The notes: generated by a model not told the origin, from the letters alone. Shown: positions 26,470 through 35,110, counted from the stretch's first letter. The stretch is DNA of 64,000 nt from Halobacillus hunanensis (GCF_900166655.1 NZ_FVZB01000007.1:62001-126000); one strand, 5' to 3'. Numbers and translations: made by a program.

Positions 26470-27960
26470 CAGATGCATAAAAAAAGTCCCCTTGGTACGA
26501 TAGAGAGTGTCATGCATGACCTCGAATTAAGTACCAAAAGGAGACTTCTATTATGGATTTTACACAAAATGAGCGCCTTGCGCAAATCAATGAACAGACG
26601 TTAATTATCGGTGTCGATGTGGCTAAGCATAAACATGTTGCCCGTGCAATTGATGATCGAGGTAGAGACTTATCCAAACGACTCATCTTTTCCAATTCGA
26701 TGCAAGGATTCAGTGATTTACTGGAGTGGACGGCAGGTTTAGCTGCAGAAAACGGACGACCTAAACTTCTGATAGGAATGGAACCTACAGGTCATTATTG
26801 GCTTAACTTAGCCTACTACTTAAAAACTAAGGGTGAAAAGCCTGTGGTTGTTAATCCGATGAAGGTGAAGCGCTCCAAGGAGCTTGATGATGATTCCCCC
26901 ACCAAGAATGATACAAAGGATGCGAAAGTCATCGCTCAGGTAGTGCGTAATGGTCGGTATCACGAACCAATTTTACCGGAGGATGTGTACGCCGAGTTAC
27001 GGGAAGGAATCAAACTTTATGACATGATCCAAGAGGATCTCTCTTCGATCAAAGCTCAGATGCATAATACGCTGGATCGATATTTTCCGGAATTCTTGAC
27101 GGTATTTAAGGATTGGACCGGGAAGGCTGCGTTACATTTCTTGGAAAATGGCTATCTTCCTGAGGATATTGATCAAAAAACGGAAGAAGAGCTTCTTAGG
27201 GAAGTCAAGAAATCGGCTAAACGAGCGATTGGATTAAAACGTATGCGTCAGCTAAAGCAAGCTGCTTCAGTCAGTGTAGGTTTGACTGTGGGATTACGTA
27301 TGGCCCGTCAAGAGTTTCGTTTTCTCGTCGATCAATTTCGAGCGTTACAAGAACGCCTCGAAGCTCTTGAAACTCAACTTGAAGACCTAGTTCTTCACGT
27401 GCCTGGATCCGATCGTATGATCGCGATGAAAGGCATTGGTACCATGACAGTAGCTGGTTTCTTCGCTGAAGTTGGTGATCTATCTAACTACAGAGATCCA
27501 CGCCAAATTATTAAATTAGCGGGACTCAATTTGAAAATGAATCAATCCGGTCTGTTTAAAGGGAAAACCACCATCACGAAACGGGGACGTAGAAGGTTAC
27601 GGTCCATTTTGTATCAAGTCGCTCGATCGTTGTCTTTTCATAACGAAGGATTCAAAACCTTACATGCGTATTATAAGAATCGCGCAAAGAACCCACTGAC
27701 AGGAAAACAGTCGTTTATTGCCCTAAGTCGCAAGCTCATCAAGATATTCTTTGTGATTGGAACACGGAAGTGTTCGTTTAGTGAAAAACGTATGGTTCGA
27801 GATATTCCTCAGTTACCAAATGTGCAGGAAGTCGCTTAAGTCGAAAGAACTTTGATTTTTGTCTTTTTCTTATTGATTTCACAATTGAAGCACGGAGAAG
27901 CCGGTCGTTATTTTCACCATAAGGGCTTAGACCCACTTGAGGAGCATTTCCGGCATCCAC
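26470..27960 (+). mobile_element. IS110-family insertion sequence (approximate ends)
   Basis: Built around an IS110-type transposase. Elements of this family lack terminal inverted repeats and target duplications, so exact ends cannot be read. A stem-loop at about 26487-26552 (AGTCCCCTT-GGTAC with GTACC-AAAAGGAGACT) precedes the gene and would bury its RBS. About 300 structured bases follow it. It lies inside the Tn3-family transposon, between two passenger genes. Confidence 0.55.
26553..27839 (+). CDS. IS110-family transposase
   Basis: A 428-residue DEDD recombinase. The N-terminal RuvC-like domain has Asp in IIGVDVAKHKH, Glu in GMEPTGHYW, and the Asp pair in DTKDAKVIAQ. The C-terminal Tnp-20 domain holds MKGIGTMTVAGFFAEVGD (HhH), KLAGLNLKMNQSG and the Ser nucleophile region NPLTGKQS. 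IS110 enzymes act with a bridge RNA made from the element's non-coding end. AAAAGGAGA precedes ATG 26553. It appears intact. Confidence 0.93.
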   Translation: MDFTQNERLAQINEQTLIIGVDVAKHKHVARAIDDRGRDLSKRLIFSNSMQGFSDLLEWTAGLAAENGRPKLLIGMEPTGHYWLNLAYYLKTKGEKPVVVNPMKVKRSKELDDDSPTKNDTKDAKVIAQVVRNGRYHEPILPEDVYAELREGIKLYDMIQEDLSSIKAQMHNTLDRYFPEFLTVFKDWTGKAALHFLENGYLPEDIDQKTEEELLREVKKSAKRAIGLKRMRQLKQAASVSVGLTVGLRMARQEFRFLVDQFRALQERLEALETQLEDLVLHVPGSDRMIAMKGIGTMTVAGFFAEVGDLSNYRDPRQIIKLAGLNLKMNQSGLFKGKTTITKRGRRRLRSILYQVARSLSFHNEGFKTLHAYYKNRAKNPLTGKQSFIALSRKLIKIFFVIGTRKCSFSEKRMVRDIPQLPNVQEVA

Positions 27961-28247
27961 ACATGGTCAGGTCGAACGAAGGAATTTGCGCGCGATGACG
28001 CCGAGAGAAATGGGAGGGTCCACCACCATGTCTAACGTGGAGATCCAGAGGTGCGATTATAAACAGAAACCCATTACCTGGAAAATAACCATCCCAGTCT
28101 ATTCAACCGCAATCCTCAGTACCAAATTTAATAAAAATTGGGCAAACTTGGCACATAACTTGGCTATAGCTTCAATTGATGATTAAGAAAGTGGAAGGAA
28201 AACAGAGTAATTCTAAGAAAACTTTAATTTATAGAGGGAGAGAGAAA
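27840..28247 (+). other. Non-coding 3' flank of IS110 transposase
   Basis: About 400 bases without a supported gene. They contain several short GC-richer inverted segments (for example GAAGCCGG at 27897 with CCGGC at 27949), unlike the A/T-rich neighbouring genes. This may include the right end of the IS and a guide-type RNA. Confidence 0.35.
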
Positions 28248-29057
28248 ATGAAGCATATATTAAAATTATTAGCATTGACCTTTGTTACACTATTAGTTAT
28301 AGGATTTAGTCTTGCAGATAACTCATCTGCAGATGGTAATCTGGAAGAAAAGAAAGATATTCACTACAAAATGCTTAATACAGTTGATTACTTCGAAAGT
28401 GTTAAAGGAAATTTTGATTATAAAAATAGTATATTAGATGTAGATGTAAATATTGATTACAAGGTTAAAACTGGTAATAGTAATAGCAAACCATCCTCAA
28501 AAGTTGTTATACAAAATAAAGAGATATCAACTGAACATATTTACGATGGAGAGGATATAATTGAAAAAAACCTTAAAAAAGAAACTTATAAAAAAGCAGA
28601 TATGGCTAAGAGAAAAGTGAAAATAAAAGATAAAAATAAAGTTATTGAAGCAAGGTATCAAAGAAAGGATAATGGGGAAAAAGTTTATATCTATAGGCCT
28701 GATACTATCATGGCAGGTATGGCAAGTATGTCTATTTTTCCTCAAGAAATAGCTTTAGGATTTTTAGAAGACTATGATAATTGGTCTATTGCCTCTGAAA
28801 CCCAAATGAACGGTCATAATGCAGTTGTAATTGAAGGAAGTTTTAATGACTATTATCAACAGAAACATAGAGCTATTACCTTTGAGTTATTTGTCGATAA
28901 AGATACAGGCGTTATTCTTCAATTGAATGAGTATGATAAACAAGGAAAAGTCGTGACCTCCTTAGAGACCAAATCTATCAAATTTAACACAGAAATTAAG
29001 GGTAGCAATTTTTCTACCAAGGTACCAAAAGGTTTCGAAAAAGTGAAATCAAAGTGA
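28248..29057 (+). CDS. Exported LolA/RseB-like protein (transposon passenger)
   Basis: A 269-residue exported protein. An N-terminal hydrophobic segment (LLALTFVTLLVIGFSLA) is the signal peptide. The mature part has alternating beta-strand text (DYFESVKGNFDYKNSIL, VKIKDKNKVIEARYQRKDNG, HNAVVIEGSF, AITFELFVDKDTGVILQLNE) typical of the LolA/RseB lipoprotein-carrier fold; related Bacillus proteins sit with ECF sigma factors. No sigma factor is here. GAGGGAGAGAG precedes ATG 28248; a strong terminator follows. Confidence 0.55.
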   Translation: MKHILKLLALTFVTLLVIGFSLADNSSADGNLEEKKDIHYKMLNTVDYFESVKGNFDYKNSILDVDVNIDYKVKTGNSNSKPSSKVVIQNKEISTEHIYDGEDIIEKNLKKETYKKADMAKRKVKIKDKNKVIEARYQRKDNGEKVYIYRPDTIMAGMASMSIFPQEIALGFLEDYDNWSIASETQMNGHNAVVIEGSFNDYYQQKHRAITFELFVDKDTGVILQLNEYDKQGKVVTSLETKSIKFNTEIKGSNFSTKVPKGFEKVKSK

Positions 29058-29072
29058 CCTGTTGAAATTTTG

Positions 29073-29118
29073 AAAAGCCTAATTTCTCGCTTTATGCTGA
29101 GAAATTAGGCTTTTATTT
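29073..29118 (+). terminator. Intrinsic terminator
   Basis: Perfect 16-bp stem 29073-29088 with 29099-29114 and a T-rich tail, after the exported LolA-like gene. Confidence 0.9.
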
Positions 29119-29271
29119 TTTGGGACTTGACAAACTGGATGCAGATTTGACAAGTATCCCGATTCCTCTTTCCCCATAGAGTCGTGCGAAAAGGATTAAT
29201 CAGGGACAGTTTGTTCTCGTGTCAACCATAACCTTCCCTCTGTAGAAAAAATATAGGTATTACAGCAATAA

Positions 29272-29309
29272 GGGGTACCACCACCAAACAAGAATTTTGT
29301 ACGCTAATT
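29272..29309 (+). repeat. Internal Tn3-type terminal repeat (diverged)
   Basis: GGGGTACCACCACCAAAC at the start and TACGCTAA near the end, 38 bases, in left-end orientation. It shares both conserved ends with the outer repeat (GGGGTACC-CCA-CAAA and TACGCTAA) but differs in the middle. It sits 90 bases before the resolution site. Confidence 0.6.
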
Positions 29310-29362
29310 ATAAAAAGTCCCTAATTTAAAGACTTTACAGTACGTTAATTTCTTTTAGCTTT

Positions 29363-29474
29363 AATGCAACATAATATCATTTGTGTTGCATTAGCAGTTT
29401 ACAAACCTTATAATAAACCTAGTTATGCAACACAATTTATATCAAAACACTAGAATTTTAACGCAACACAATTT
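29363..29474 (+). promoter_or_regulatory. TnpI internal resolution site
   Basis: Four TnpI-type motifs. An inverted pair (29363-29376 AATGCAACATAATA; 29379-29392 ATTTGTGTTGCATT) forms the recombination core. Two direct motifs GCAACACAATTTAT follow at 29427-29440 and 29463-29476. This is the layout of the Tn4430 IRS, where the core is cut and the direct repeats control strand exchange. The last motif ends next to the tnpI RBS, so TnpI binding should also repress tnpI-tnpA. Confidence 0.85.
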
Positions 29475-29490
29475 ATGGAGGGTTATACAT

Positions 29491-30345
29491 ATGGATTTGC
29501 TTAACGATTTCACTTCTTATCTCCATCAACAAACAAAAAGTGAAATCACCGTCAAAGGGTATAAACAAGATATGAAGCAATACTTCCAGTGGTTTCACAA
29601 TTCGTATGGTAAAGAATGTCCAGCCTTGTACCGTGAAAATGTATTGGAATACATTAGCTTTTTAAAAAATGTCAAAATGCAAAATGCAAAAACGATTAAT
29701 CGTAAGATTAGTAGTCTCTCTAAATTCAACGCTTTTTTGATTGAAACAAATAAACAAGATGAATTTGTCGTAGACAAATCGGACATGTTAAAAGTTCAAA
29801 CTTCTTACGCATCACCTACGAAGGTGACAGAAACAGAAGTAAAACAGTTTCTACAAAATGTATTGGAAAGTAGTAACAAGCGAAATTATGCTATAGTCGT
29901 CCTTATTGCTTACACTGGTCTCCGTATTTCAGAGGCCCTTGCTGTTAAATTAGATGATTTTAATTTACAAACTGGTGAATGTATTATCCGAAATGGAAAA
30001 GGAGAGAAGCAAAGGATCGTGCTTTTTAATAGTAAGGTTATTCTATCTCTAAGAGAATACTTAAAAGTAAGAGATAAATATACAAATTCGGAGCATTCGC
30101 CTTATCTCTTCCTCAGCAAAAAACGGGTCCGGCTAGATCGAACAGTCGTGAACCGCATATTTAAGAATTTTAGTGATTCGGTAACACCTCATCAATTACG
30201 CCATTTCTTTTGTTCAAATGGGATTGAAAAAGGTCTTAGTATTCATGAGGTGGCCAACCAAGCCGGGCATTCAAATGTTCATACGACACTCTTATATACC
30301 AATCCAGATCAAGCGAAATTAAAAAGTAAAATGGAATTATTATAG
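29491..30345 (+). CDS. tnpI: TnpI tyrosine recombinase (cointegrate resolvase)
   Basis: A 284-residue tyrosine recombinase, the same length as I recall for Tn4430 TnpI. It has an N-terminal SAM-like DNA-binding domain (about 1-95) and a catalytic domain with Arg in TGLRISEAL, HQLRH, GHSNVH and the nucleophile Tyr in TTLLYTN. It resolves Tn3-type cointegrates at the IRS just upstream. ATG 29491 follows GGAGGG by eight bases. tnpA starts 15 bases after its stop. Confidence 0.92.
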   Translation: MDLLNDFTSYLHQQTKSEITVKGYKQDMKQYFQWFHNSYGKECPALYRENVLEYISFLKNVKMQNAKTINRKISSLSKFNAFLIETNKQDEFVVDKSDMLKVQTSYASPTKVTETEVKQFLQNVLESSNKRNYAIVVLIAYTGLRISEALAVKLDDFNLQTGECIIRNGKGEKQRIVLFNSKVILSLREYLKVRDKYTNSEHSPYLFLSKKRVRLDRTVVNRIFKNFSDSVTPHQLRHFFCSNGIEKGLSIHEVANQAGHSNVHTTLLYTNPDQAKLKSKMELL

Positions 30346-30359
30346 GAAGGTGAAAATGA

Positions 30360-33311
30360 ATGAGAGGAAAAGAATTGCTTACTCCTGAACAACGAGAAGA
30401 ATTCTTGCATCCGTCCAAGATTACAGAATGGGATCTGGCTACCTATTATACATTTTCTAACTATGATCTAGAGGTCATTAATCGTCATCGTAGGAAACAC
30501 AATCGATTGGGCTTTGCTGTTCAATTATGTTTACTTCGTTATCCGGGATGGTCTTTATCAGACATAAAGGAAGTCTCCCCGTTAATTTTATCCTATATAG
30601 CGAAACAGCTAGATATTGATCCTGAATCATTCGCCTTATACGCTCAACGCGGACCTACAAGGCGTGAACACCTGGAAGAAATTAGACAGGAATATGGATA
30701 CAAAAACTTTTCGCTTAGCGAATATCGTTATCTTTCACGTTACCTATTTCATCGGGCAATTGAAAATGGAAATAGTGTCCTGTTGATTAGGCAATCCATT
30801 GAGGAATTACGTAAAAGAAAAATCATTTTACCTGGTATGACGACCATAGAGAGGGTTGTATGGGAGGCGCGTAATCGAGCAGAACAATGGATCTTTAATT
30901 CAATTAATGATGGACTATCACCGAAACAAGAACAACAGTTGGATTCTCTTCTAGAGCCCACTATGGATAACGGAAAAACGCCACTAGCTTGGTTGAAAGA
31001 ATATCCTGGTACATCCTCACCGGACACATTTTTAAAAGTCATTGAACGATTAGAATATATTCGAAAGCTTGATTTAAAGGTCAATACCCATGACATTCCT
31101 CCCAACCGTTTTCGCCAATTATCCCGGTTAGGTGCCAGGTATGAACCTTATGCTTTCAGACGGTTCCTATCTAACAAAAGATACAGTGTTCTAGTTACTT
31201 ATATACTGGACTTAAGTCAAGATCTCATTGATCAAGCCATTGATATACATGATAAACAAATTGTATCTCTTCAAAATAAAGGTCGAAAAGCACAAGAAGA
31301 AATTCAGAAACAAAATGGGAAAACTGTGAATGAGAAGTTAATACACTTTACCAATCTAGGTACAGCTTTAATAAAAGCGAAAAATGAAAATCTTGATCCT
31401 TTTGAAACGATTGAATCTATCATGTCATGGGAAAAAGTGATCCAATCAGTTGAGGAAGCTAAAGAACTTTCACGTCCACCGAATTATGATTACCTAGATT
31501 TGTTAGAACAAAGGTTTTTTTATCTGCGAAAATATACACCGACGCTACTTAAATCCATTGAGTTTCGTTCAACTACTGCTGCGAAACCAATAATAAAAGC
31601 CCTTGACACCATAAACGACATGAATGAAACAGGAAAACGGAAAATACCGGAAGGGTCACCAGTCGATTTTGTTCCAAAACGTTGGGAAAAGCACGTCTAT
31701 GATGAGGATGGTGCTATTAACCGCCATTATTATGAAATGGCTGCATTAACGGAATTAAAGAACCATATCCGTTCCGGTGATATTTCAGTGGTTGGCAGCA
31801 GGCAACACAAGGATATTGAAGATTATTTTGTGACAAAACAAGAATGGCATACCGATTGCACCAAAGGAATTAAACTGGCTGTACCTATCTCTGCTGGTAA
31901 CTATTTAACTGAAAGAGAAACTTCATTGAACCAACGTCTCGAATGGTTGTCCAAAAACAACAAAGAATTGGATGGGATTAATCTAGATAAAGGAAGACTA
32001 CATATAAAACGGTTGGAAAAGGATGTCCCAGAAGAGGCGAGAGAATTTAGCTTATCCCTTTATGCTATGCTCCCTCGGATTAAACTCCCTGATCTACTCA
32101 TGGAAGTAAGCAATTGGACAAATTTTGATGAGCAATTCATTCATGCTTCAACAGGACGAATACCAGACAAAGAGGAGAAGAGAATTTTATTAGCTACCAT
32201 AATGGCTATGGGAACGAACATCGGCTTAACTAAAATGGCAGAATCAACCCCGGATATTTCTTATCGACAAATGGCCAACACTTCTCAATGGAGGATGTAT
32301 GAGGATGCGATGAATCGTGCTCAAGCACAGTTAGTTAATTTCCATCACAAACGAGCGCTCTCTTCTTACTGGGGAACTGGAACGACATCATCTTCCGATG
32401 GTATGCGTGTACAAGTAGGTGTTTCATCTTTACATGCTGAAGCTAATCCTCATTATGGTACAGGGAAAGGCGCAACCATTTATCGCTTTACAAGTGACCA
32501 ATTTTCTACCTTTTATAATAAAGTGATTAATACCAACGCCCGAGACGCAGTACATGTCATAGATGGATTACTTCATCATGAATCTGATTTAAACATTGAA
32601 GAGCATTATACGGATACAGCTGGCTATACGGATCAAATTTTCGGATTAACCCATTTGTTGGGTTTTCGTTTTGCCCCAAGGCTACGTGATATATCTGATT
32701 CAAAACTTTTCTCTATGAACCCACCTAGCGATTTCCCTAAGCTTCAAACCCTTATAAGAGGTAAAGTTGATCGAAAAGTTATTCATGATAATTATGATGA
32801 TGTATTACGTCTAGCTCATTCTATTCAAACTGGAAAAGTATCTGGTGCCCTTATTATGGGGAAATTGGGATCTTACGCCCGACAAAATAAAGTTGCCAAG
32901 GCATTACGTGAAATGGGTAGAATAGAAAAAACCATTTTCTTGATGGATTATATTGCAGATGCTTCTATGCGACGGAGGATCCAAAAGGGGCTTAATAAAG
33001 GAGAAGCTATGAATGCATTGGCACGTGCCATTTTCTTTGGAAAACATGGTGAGTTGAGGGAAAAGGCTCTTCAAGATCAGCTCCAACGTGCCAGCGCACT
33101 GAACATCATTATAAATGCTATTTGTGTATGGAATACTGTTTATTTGGAGAAAGCTGTTACAGTTTTAAGACAGAAGGGGGAAATGAAAGAGGAGCTTTTG
33201 AATCATATTTCACCATTAGGGTGGGAGCATATCAATTTTCTTGGAGAATATCGTTTTGAATCTAAAAACAGCACCACCGTCGAATTGCTGCATCCTTTAA
33301 ATATGAAGTGA
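30360..33311 (+). CDS. tnpA: Tn3-family transposase TnpA
   Basis: A 983-residue Tn3-family transposase, full length. The N-terminal DUF4158-type DNA-binding region begins LLTPEQREEFLHPSKI. The C-terminal DDE_Tnp_Tn3 domain shows Asp in SSSDGMRVQVG, Asp in HYTDTAGYTDQIFGL and Glu in REMGRIEKT. It mediates replicative transposition between the GGGG-type ends with 5-bp duplications. AGGAAGGTG precedes ATG 30360. No frameshift is seen, so the element may be active. Confidence 0.95.
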   Translation: MRGKELLTPEQREEFLHPSKITEWDLATYYTFSNYDLEVINRHRRKHNRLGFAVQLCLLRYPGWSLSDIKEVSPLILSYIAKQLDIDPESFALYAQRGPTRREHLEEIRQEYGYKNFSLSEYRYLSRYLFHRAIENGNSVLLIRQSIEELRKRKIILPGMTTIERVVWEARNRAEQWIFNSINDGLSPKQEQQLDSLLEPTMDNGKTPLAWLKEYPGTSSPDTFLKVIERLEYIRKLDLKVNTHDIPPNRFRQLSRLGARYEPYAFRRFLSNKRYSVLVTYILDLSQDLIDQAIDIHDKQIVSLQNKGRKAQEEIQKQNGKTVNEKLIHFTNLGTALIKAKNENLDPFETIESIMSWEKVIQSVEEAKELSRPPNYDYLDLLEQRFFYLRKYTPTLLKSIEFRSTTAAKPIIKALDTINDMNETGKRKIPEGSPVDFVPKRWEKHVYDEDGAINRHYYEMAALTELKNHIRSGDISVVGSRQHKDIEDYFVTKQEWHTDCTKGIKLAVPISAGNYLTERETSLNQRLEWLSKNNKELDGINLDKGRLHIKRLEKDVPEEAREFSLSLYAMLPRIKLPDLLMEVSNWTNFDEQFIHASTGRIPDKEEKRILLATIMAMGTNIGLTKMAESTPDISYRQMANTSQWRMYEDAMNRAQAQLVNFHHKRALSSYWGTGTTSSSDGMRVQVGVSSLHAEANPHYGTGKGATIYRFTSDQFSTFYNKVINTNARDAVHVIDGLLHHESDLNIEEHYTDTAGYTDQIFGLTHLLGFRFAPRLRDISDSKLFSMNPPSDFPKLQTLIRGKVDRKVIHDNYDDVLRLAHSIQTGKVSGALIMGKLGSYARQNKVAKALREMGRIEKTIFLMDYIADASMRRRIQKGLNKGEAMNALARAIFFGKHGELREKALQDQLQRASALNIIINAICVWNTVYLEKAVTVLRQKGEMKEELLNHISPLGWEHINFLGEYRFESKNSTTVELLHPLNMK

Positions 33312-33513
33312 AAATAGCCAAATTTTCTTAACGGGGTCCCTCCAACATTTTAAATTCGATATCTACGCTATTCCAGCCCTCTTTTTGTAAATAAATAGCT
33401 TAGCGTGAGTAATGTGACAAAAAGTTGTAAAATGATGGAATGACTTTTTGAATTCTTATCTATATAATGGGACATAATATGTAACAACTACCCTAAGAAA
33501 GTGAGGAAATTAA

Positions 33514-33915
33514 ATGAAAAAAATTATTGTTGGAATTTTGGCGATAAGTTCATCGTTCTTAATCATGTTCACCTTTACTACAGGCGCCGGGTTAAATAAA
33601 AAAGTAAGTGCACAAAACAATAATGGGTTTGTCGAGTCTGATATAGAATATAACAAAGATATACAAGATGAAGTTTTGCAAGAAGTGGGATATAAATTAT
33701 ATAAAGAAGGTTACTCATTTGGGATGGAATATGAGATTTCACCCAATAAAAAAGTTGAAATAGAAATAAATTCGGTAGATAAAGAAGCTACTGAAAAAAT
33801 AAAGAATCAGATGAAACAAATAGCCATGGAGGTTATAAAGGACACTAAGTATGAACCTGAATTATTTAAAATTAACGTAACAGACAATAGTAATGCGGAA
33901 AGATCAGGAAAATAA
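33514..33915 (+). CDS. Secreted protein, unknown (cassette passenger)
   Basis: A 133-residue protein with a signal peptide (about 1-36, ending near KVSA). The mature domain is acidic/basic mixed with text YNKDIQDEVLQEVGYKLYKE and YEISPNKKVEIEINSVDKEATEKI, possibly an alpha-beta fold. It has a look of DUF4030-like proteins, but I would not assign it. GTGAGGA precedes ATG 33514. It converges on the next gene with a shared terminator. Confidence 0.5.
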   Translation: MKKIIVGILAISSSFLIMFTFTTGAGLNKKVSAQNNNGFVESDIEYNKDIQDEVLQEVGYKLYKEGYSFGMEYEISPNKKVEIEINSVDKEATEKIKNQMKQIAMEVIKDTKYEPELFKINVTDNSNAERSGK

Positions 33916-33924
33916 GTCTCGTAA

Positions 33925-33968
33925 AAAGATCGCCCTAATCAACTGAACAGATTAAGGCGATCTTTAAA
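33925..33968. terminator. Bidirectional terminator
   Basis: 16-bp stem with one mismatch (33925-33940 with 33950-33965), A and T runs outside, between the convergent genes at 33514 and 34338. Confidence 0.8.
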
Positions 33969-33985
33969 TATATATGCTCATTTTA

Positions 33986-34338
33986 TTACATCGAGAAATA
34001 AACTGCGTCGTTATCTGTGCATGGATGATACTGAAAAGTATAAGCTCGATAATATCCATCACTACCAAGGTCAAATCCTTTATAAACAACCCCACTACTA
34101 GGCATATAAAAATACTCTACATGAATTGTACCTCCATCATATGTTTCCCTATTGCAAGTTGAATTTCATTACCAGGGGTACCTTCTATTCTTAAAATTAC
34201 TTCTCCATTTGCAGTATTTTGAGAATAAAGGCTTATATCTAGATTTCTACACGCTGCAGCTTCAGCTTCGCTTGTAGGAGAAAATAGAGAAAATACGACA
34301 CTTAAAAGCAGTGCAACAACTAAATAAAACTTTTTCAT
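33986..34338 (-). pseudogene. Secreted protein gene with one-base frameshift
   Basis: ATG 34338 starts a signal peptide (about 1-28, ending SEAEAAA) and a mature part with Cys (ACRNLDISLYS). The frame stops at about 34117. Shifting by one base after AIG (a short G-run near 34153) continues as ETYDGGTIHVEYFYMPSSG, GSDGYYRAYTFQYHPCTDND, ending at 33986. The restored product is about 117 residues with a second Cys near the end. True decay or a sequencing error in the G-run; function unknown. Confidence 0.6.
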
Positions 34339-34641
34339 AACATACCCTCCATTTAGTATTTTGATAGATGTCTTTGTACAAAATACCTCCTATTCCATTT
34401 ATTTGATGTTAATTATTACTTCGACATAATTTTGTAATATTCCTGCAAATTATTTGAAATGACAAGTAGAGGACATTATCGGGGAAGACAATTCAGTTAT
34501 TGCCATGTGGGCATATATAAGGTACATTTGAATAATATAAAAAGAGGAAAATAGGACTGTCGAAATATAGAACGCTTTTCATCATTCCCTATGTGGTCGC
34601 ATCAGACATTCTGATAACTACGTAAATACATAGAAAATTTT
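34339..34641. other. Gene-free interval in cassette
   Basis: About 300 bases upstream of the frameshifted secreted-protein gene, A/T-rich, with no reading frame worth reporting. It presumably carries that gene's promoter on the minus strand. Confidence 0.3.
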
Positions 34642-34685
34642 AAAAGACCGGAATTCGTTAGCGTACAGAATTCCGGTCTTTTTTA
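34642..34685 (+). terminator. Terminator near the cassette right end
   Basis: Perfect 15-bp stem 34642-34656 with 34668-34682, 11-base loop containing TTAGCGTACA, T-run to 34685. It insulates the right ends of cassette and transposon. Confidence 0.85.
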
Positions 34686-34773
34686 TGTGAAAACTGTCTT
34701 AGCGTGAGTATTACGTTAAAATGTTGGTACTACCCCCCTTAACGTAAGGGAAGCCGGACTTTTTTGTGTCGAG

Positions 34774-34816
34774 TTTTGCTTAGCGTACGTTTTCCGCGTT
34801 TTGCTGGCGGTACCCC
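34774..34816 (-). repeat. Right terminal inverted repeat of the transposon
   Basis: Exact inverted copy of 24940-24982. The TAAAT duplication follows at 34817-34821. Confidence 0.95.
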
Positions 34817-34821
34817 TAAAT

Positions 34822-35110
34822 AAACAGCTTTGGAATATGGGCATTCGAGACCGAAAGGTTCTCGCTTGTATAGCTAAAATGATCAAGTCTGAAATCGATG
34901 GAGAAGGAGTGCCTGTGAAAGGATCACCACAAGGTGGTATTCTATCCCCTTTACTCTCCAATGTCGTTCTAAATGACTTAGATCAATGGGTTGCAGGACA
35001 ATGGGAGTTCTTTCCTCTCACAAAAACCTACAGTTCAGATGATGCTAAAAGGCGAGCTAGAAAACAAACAAACTTGAAGCAAGGATACTTGATTAGGTAC
35101 GCCGATGATT
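34822..35110 (+). pseudogene. ltrA: Intron 1 reverse transcriptase, middle part
   Basis: Continues the frame from 24939: NKQLWNMGIRDRKVLACIAK, the RT motif GSPQGGILSPLLSNVVLNDL, and QGYLIRYADD, where the frame is cut after the first base of the next codon. Intron 2 starts at 35111; the frame resumes at 36980 so that T plus TT gives Phe, restoring YADDFKIL. Confidence 0.85.

Larger units (their letters stand above)
33333..34738. mobile_element. Tn3-type mobile cassette nested in the transposon
   Basis: A 1406-bp segment without a transposase. Its left end is GGGGTCCCTCCAACATTTTAA (33333 on, reaching TACGCTA by 33370). Its right end, inverted, is GGGGGGTAGTACCAACATTT, reaching CACGCTAAG at 34698. 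Both ends share CCAACATTTTAA and the GGGG/CGCTA marks. It is flanked by TTAAC on both sides (33328-33332 and 34739-34743). Removing it puts tnpA about 95 bases from the transposon right end, as in compact Tn4430 relatives. It carries two exported-protein genes. Confidence 0.7.
24940..34816 (+). mobile_element. Tn4430-like Tn3-family transposon, 9.9 kb
   Basis: A 9877-bp element with 38-bp terminal inverted repeats beginning GGGGTACC and ending ACGCTAAG; the identity of the two ends extends to 43 bp and looser similarity to about 80 bp. It is flanked by the 5-bp direct duplication TAAAT (24935-24939 and 34817-34821), the Tn3 hallmark. It encodes a TnpI tyrosine recombinase with a four-motif resolution site and a 983-residue TnpA, the arrangement of Tn4430. 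Passengers are a membrane protein, a secreted protein, an IS110-family element, a LolA-like exported protein, and a nested cassette with two secreted-protein genes. Confidence 0.93.

Noticed and set aside
33398-33440. CTTAGCGTGAGT sequence resembling a Tn3 end in right-end orientation
   Set aside because: It lacks the CCCC terminus and any duplication; at most a subterminal TnpA-like site inside the nested cassette.
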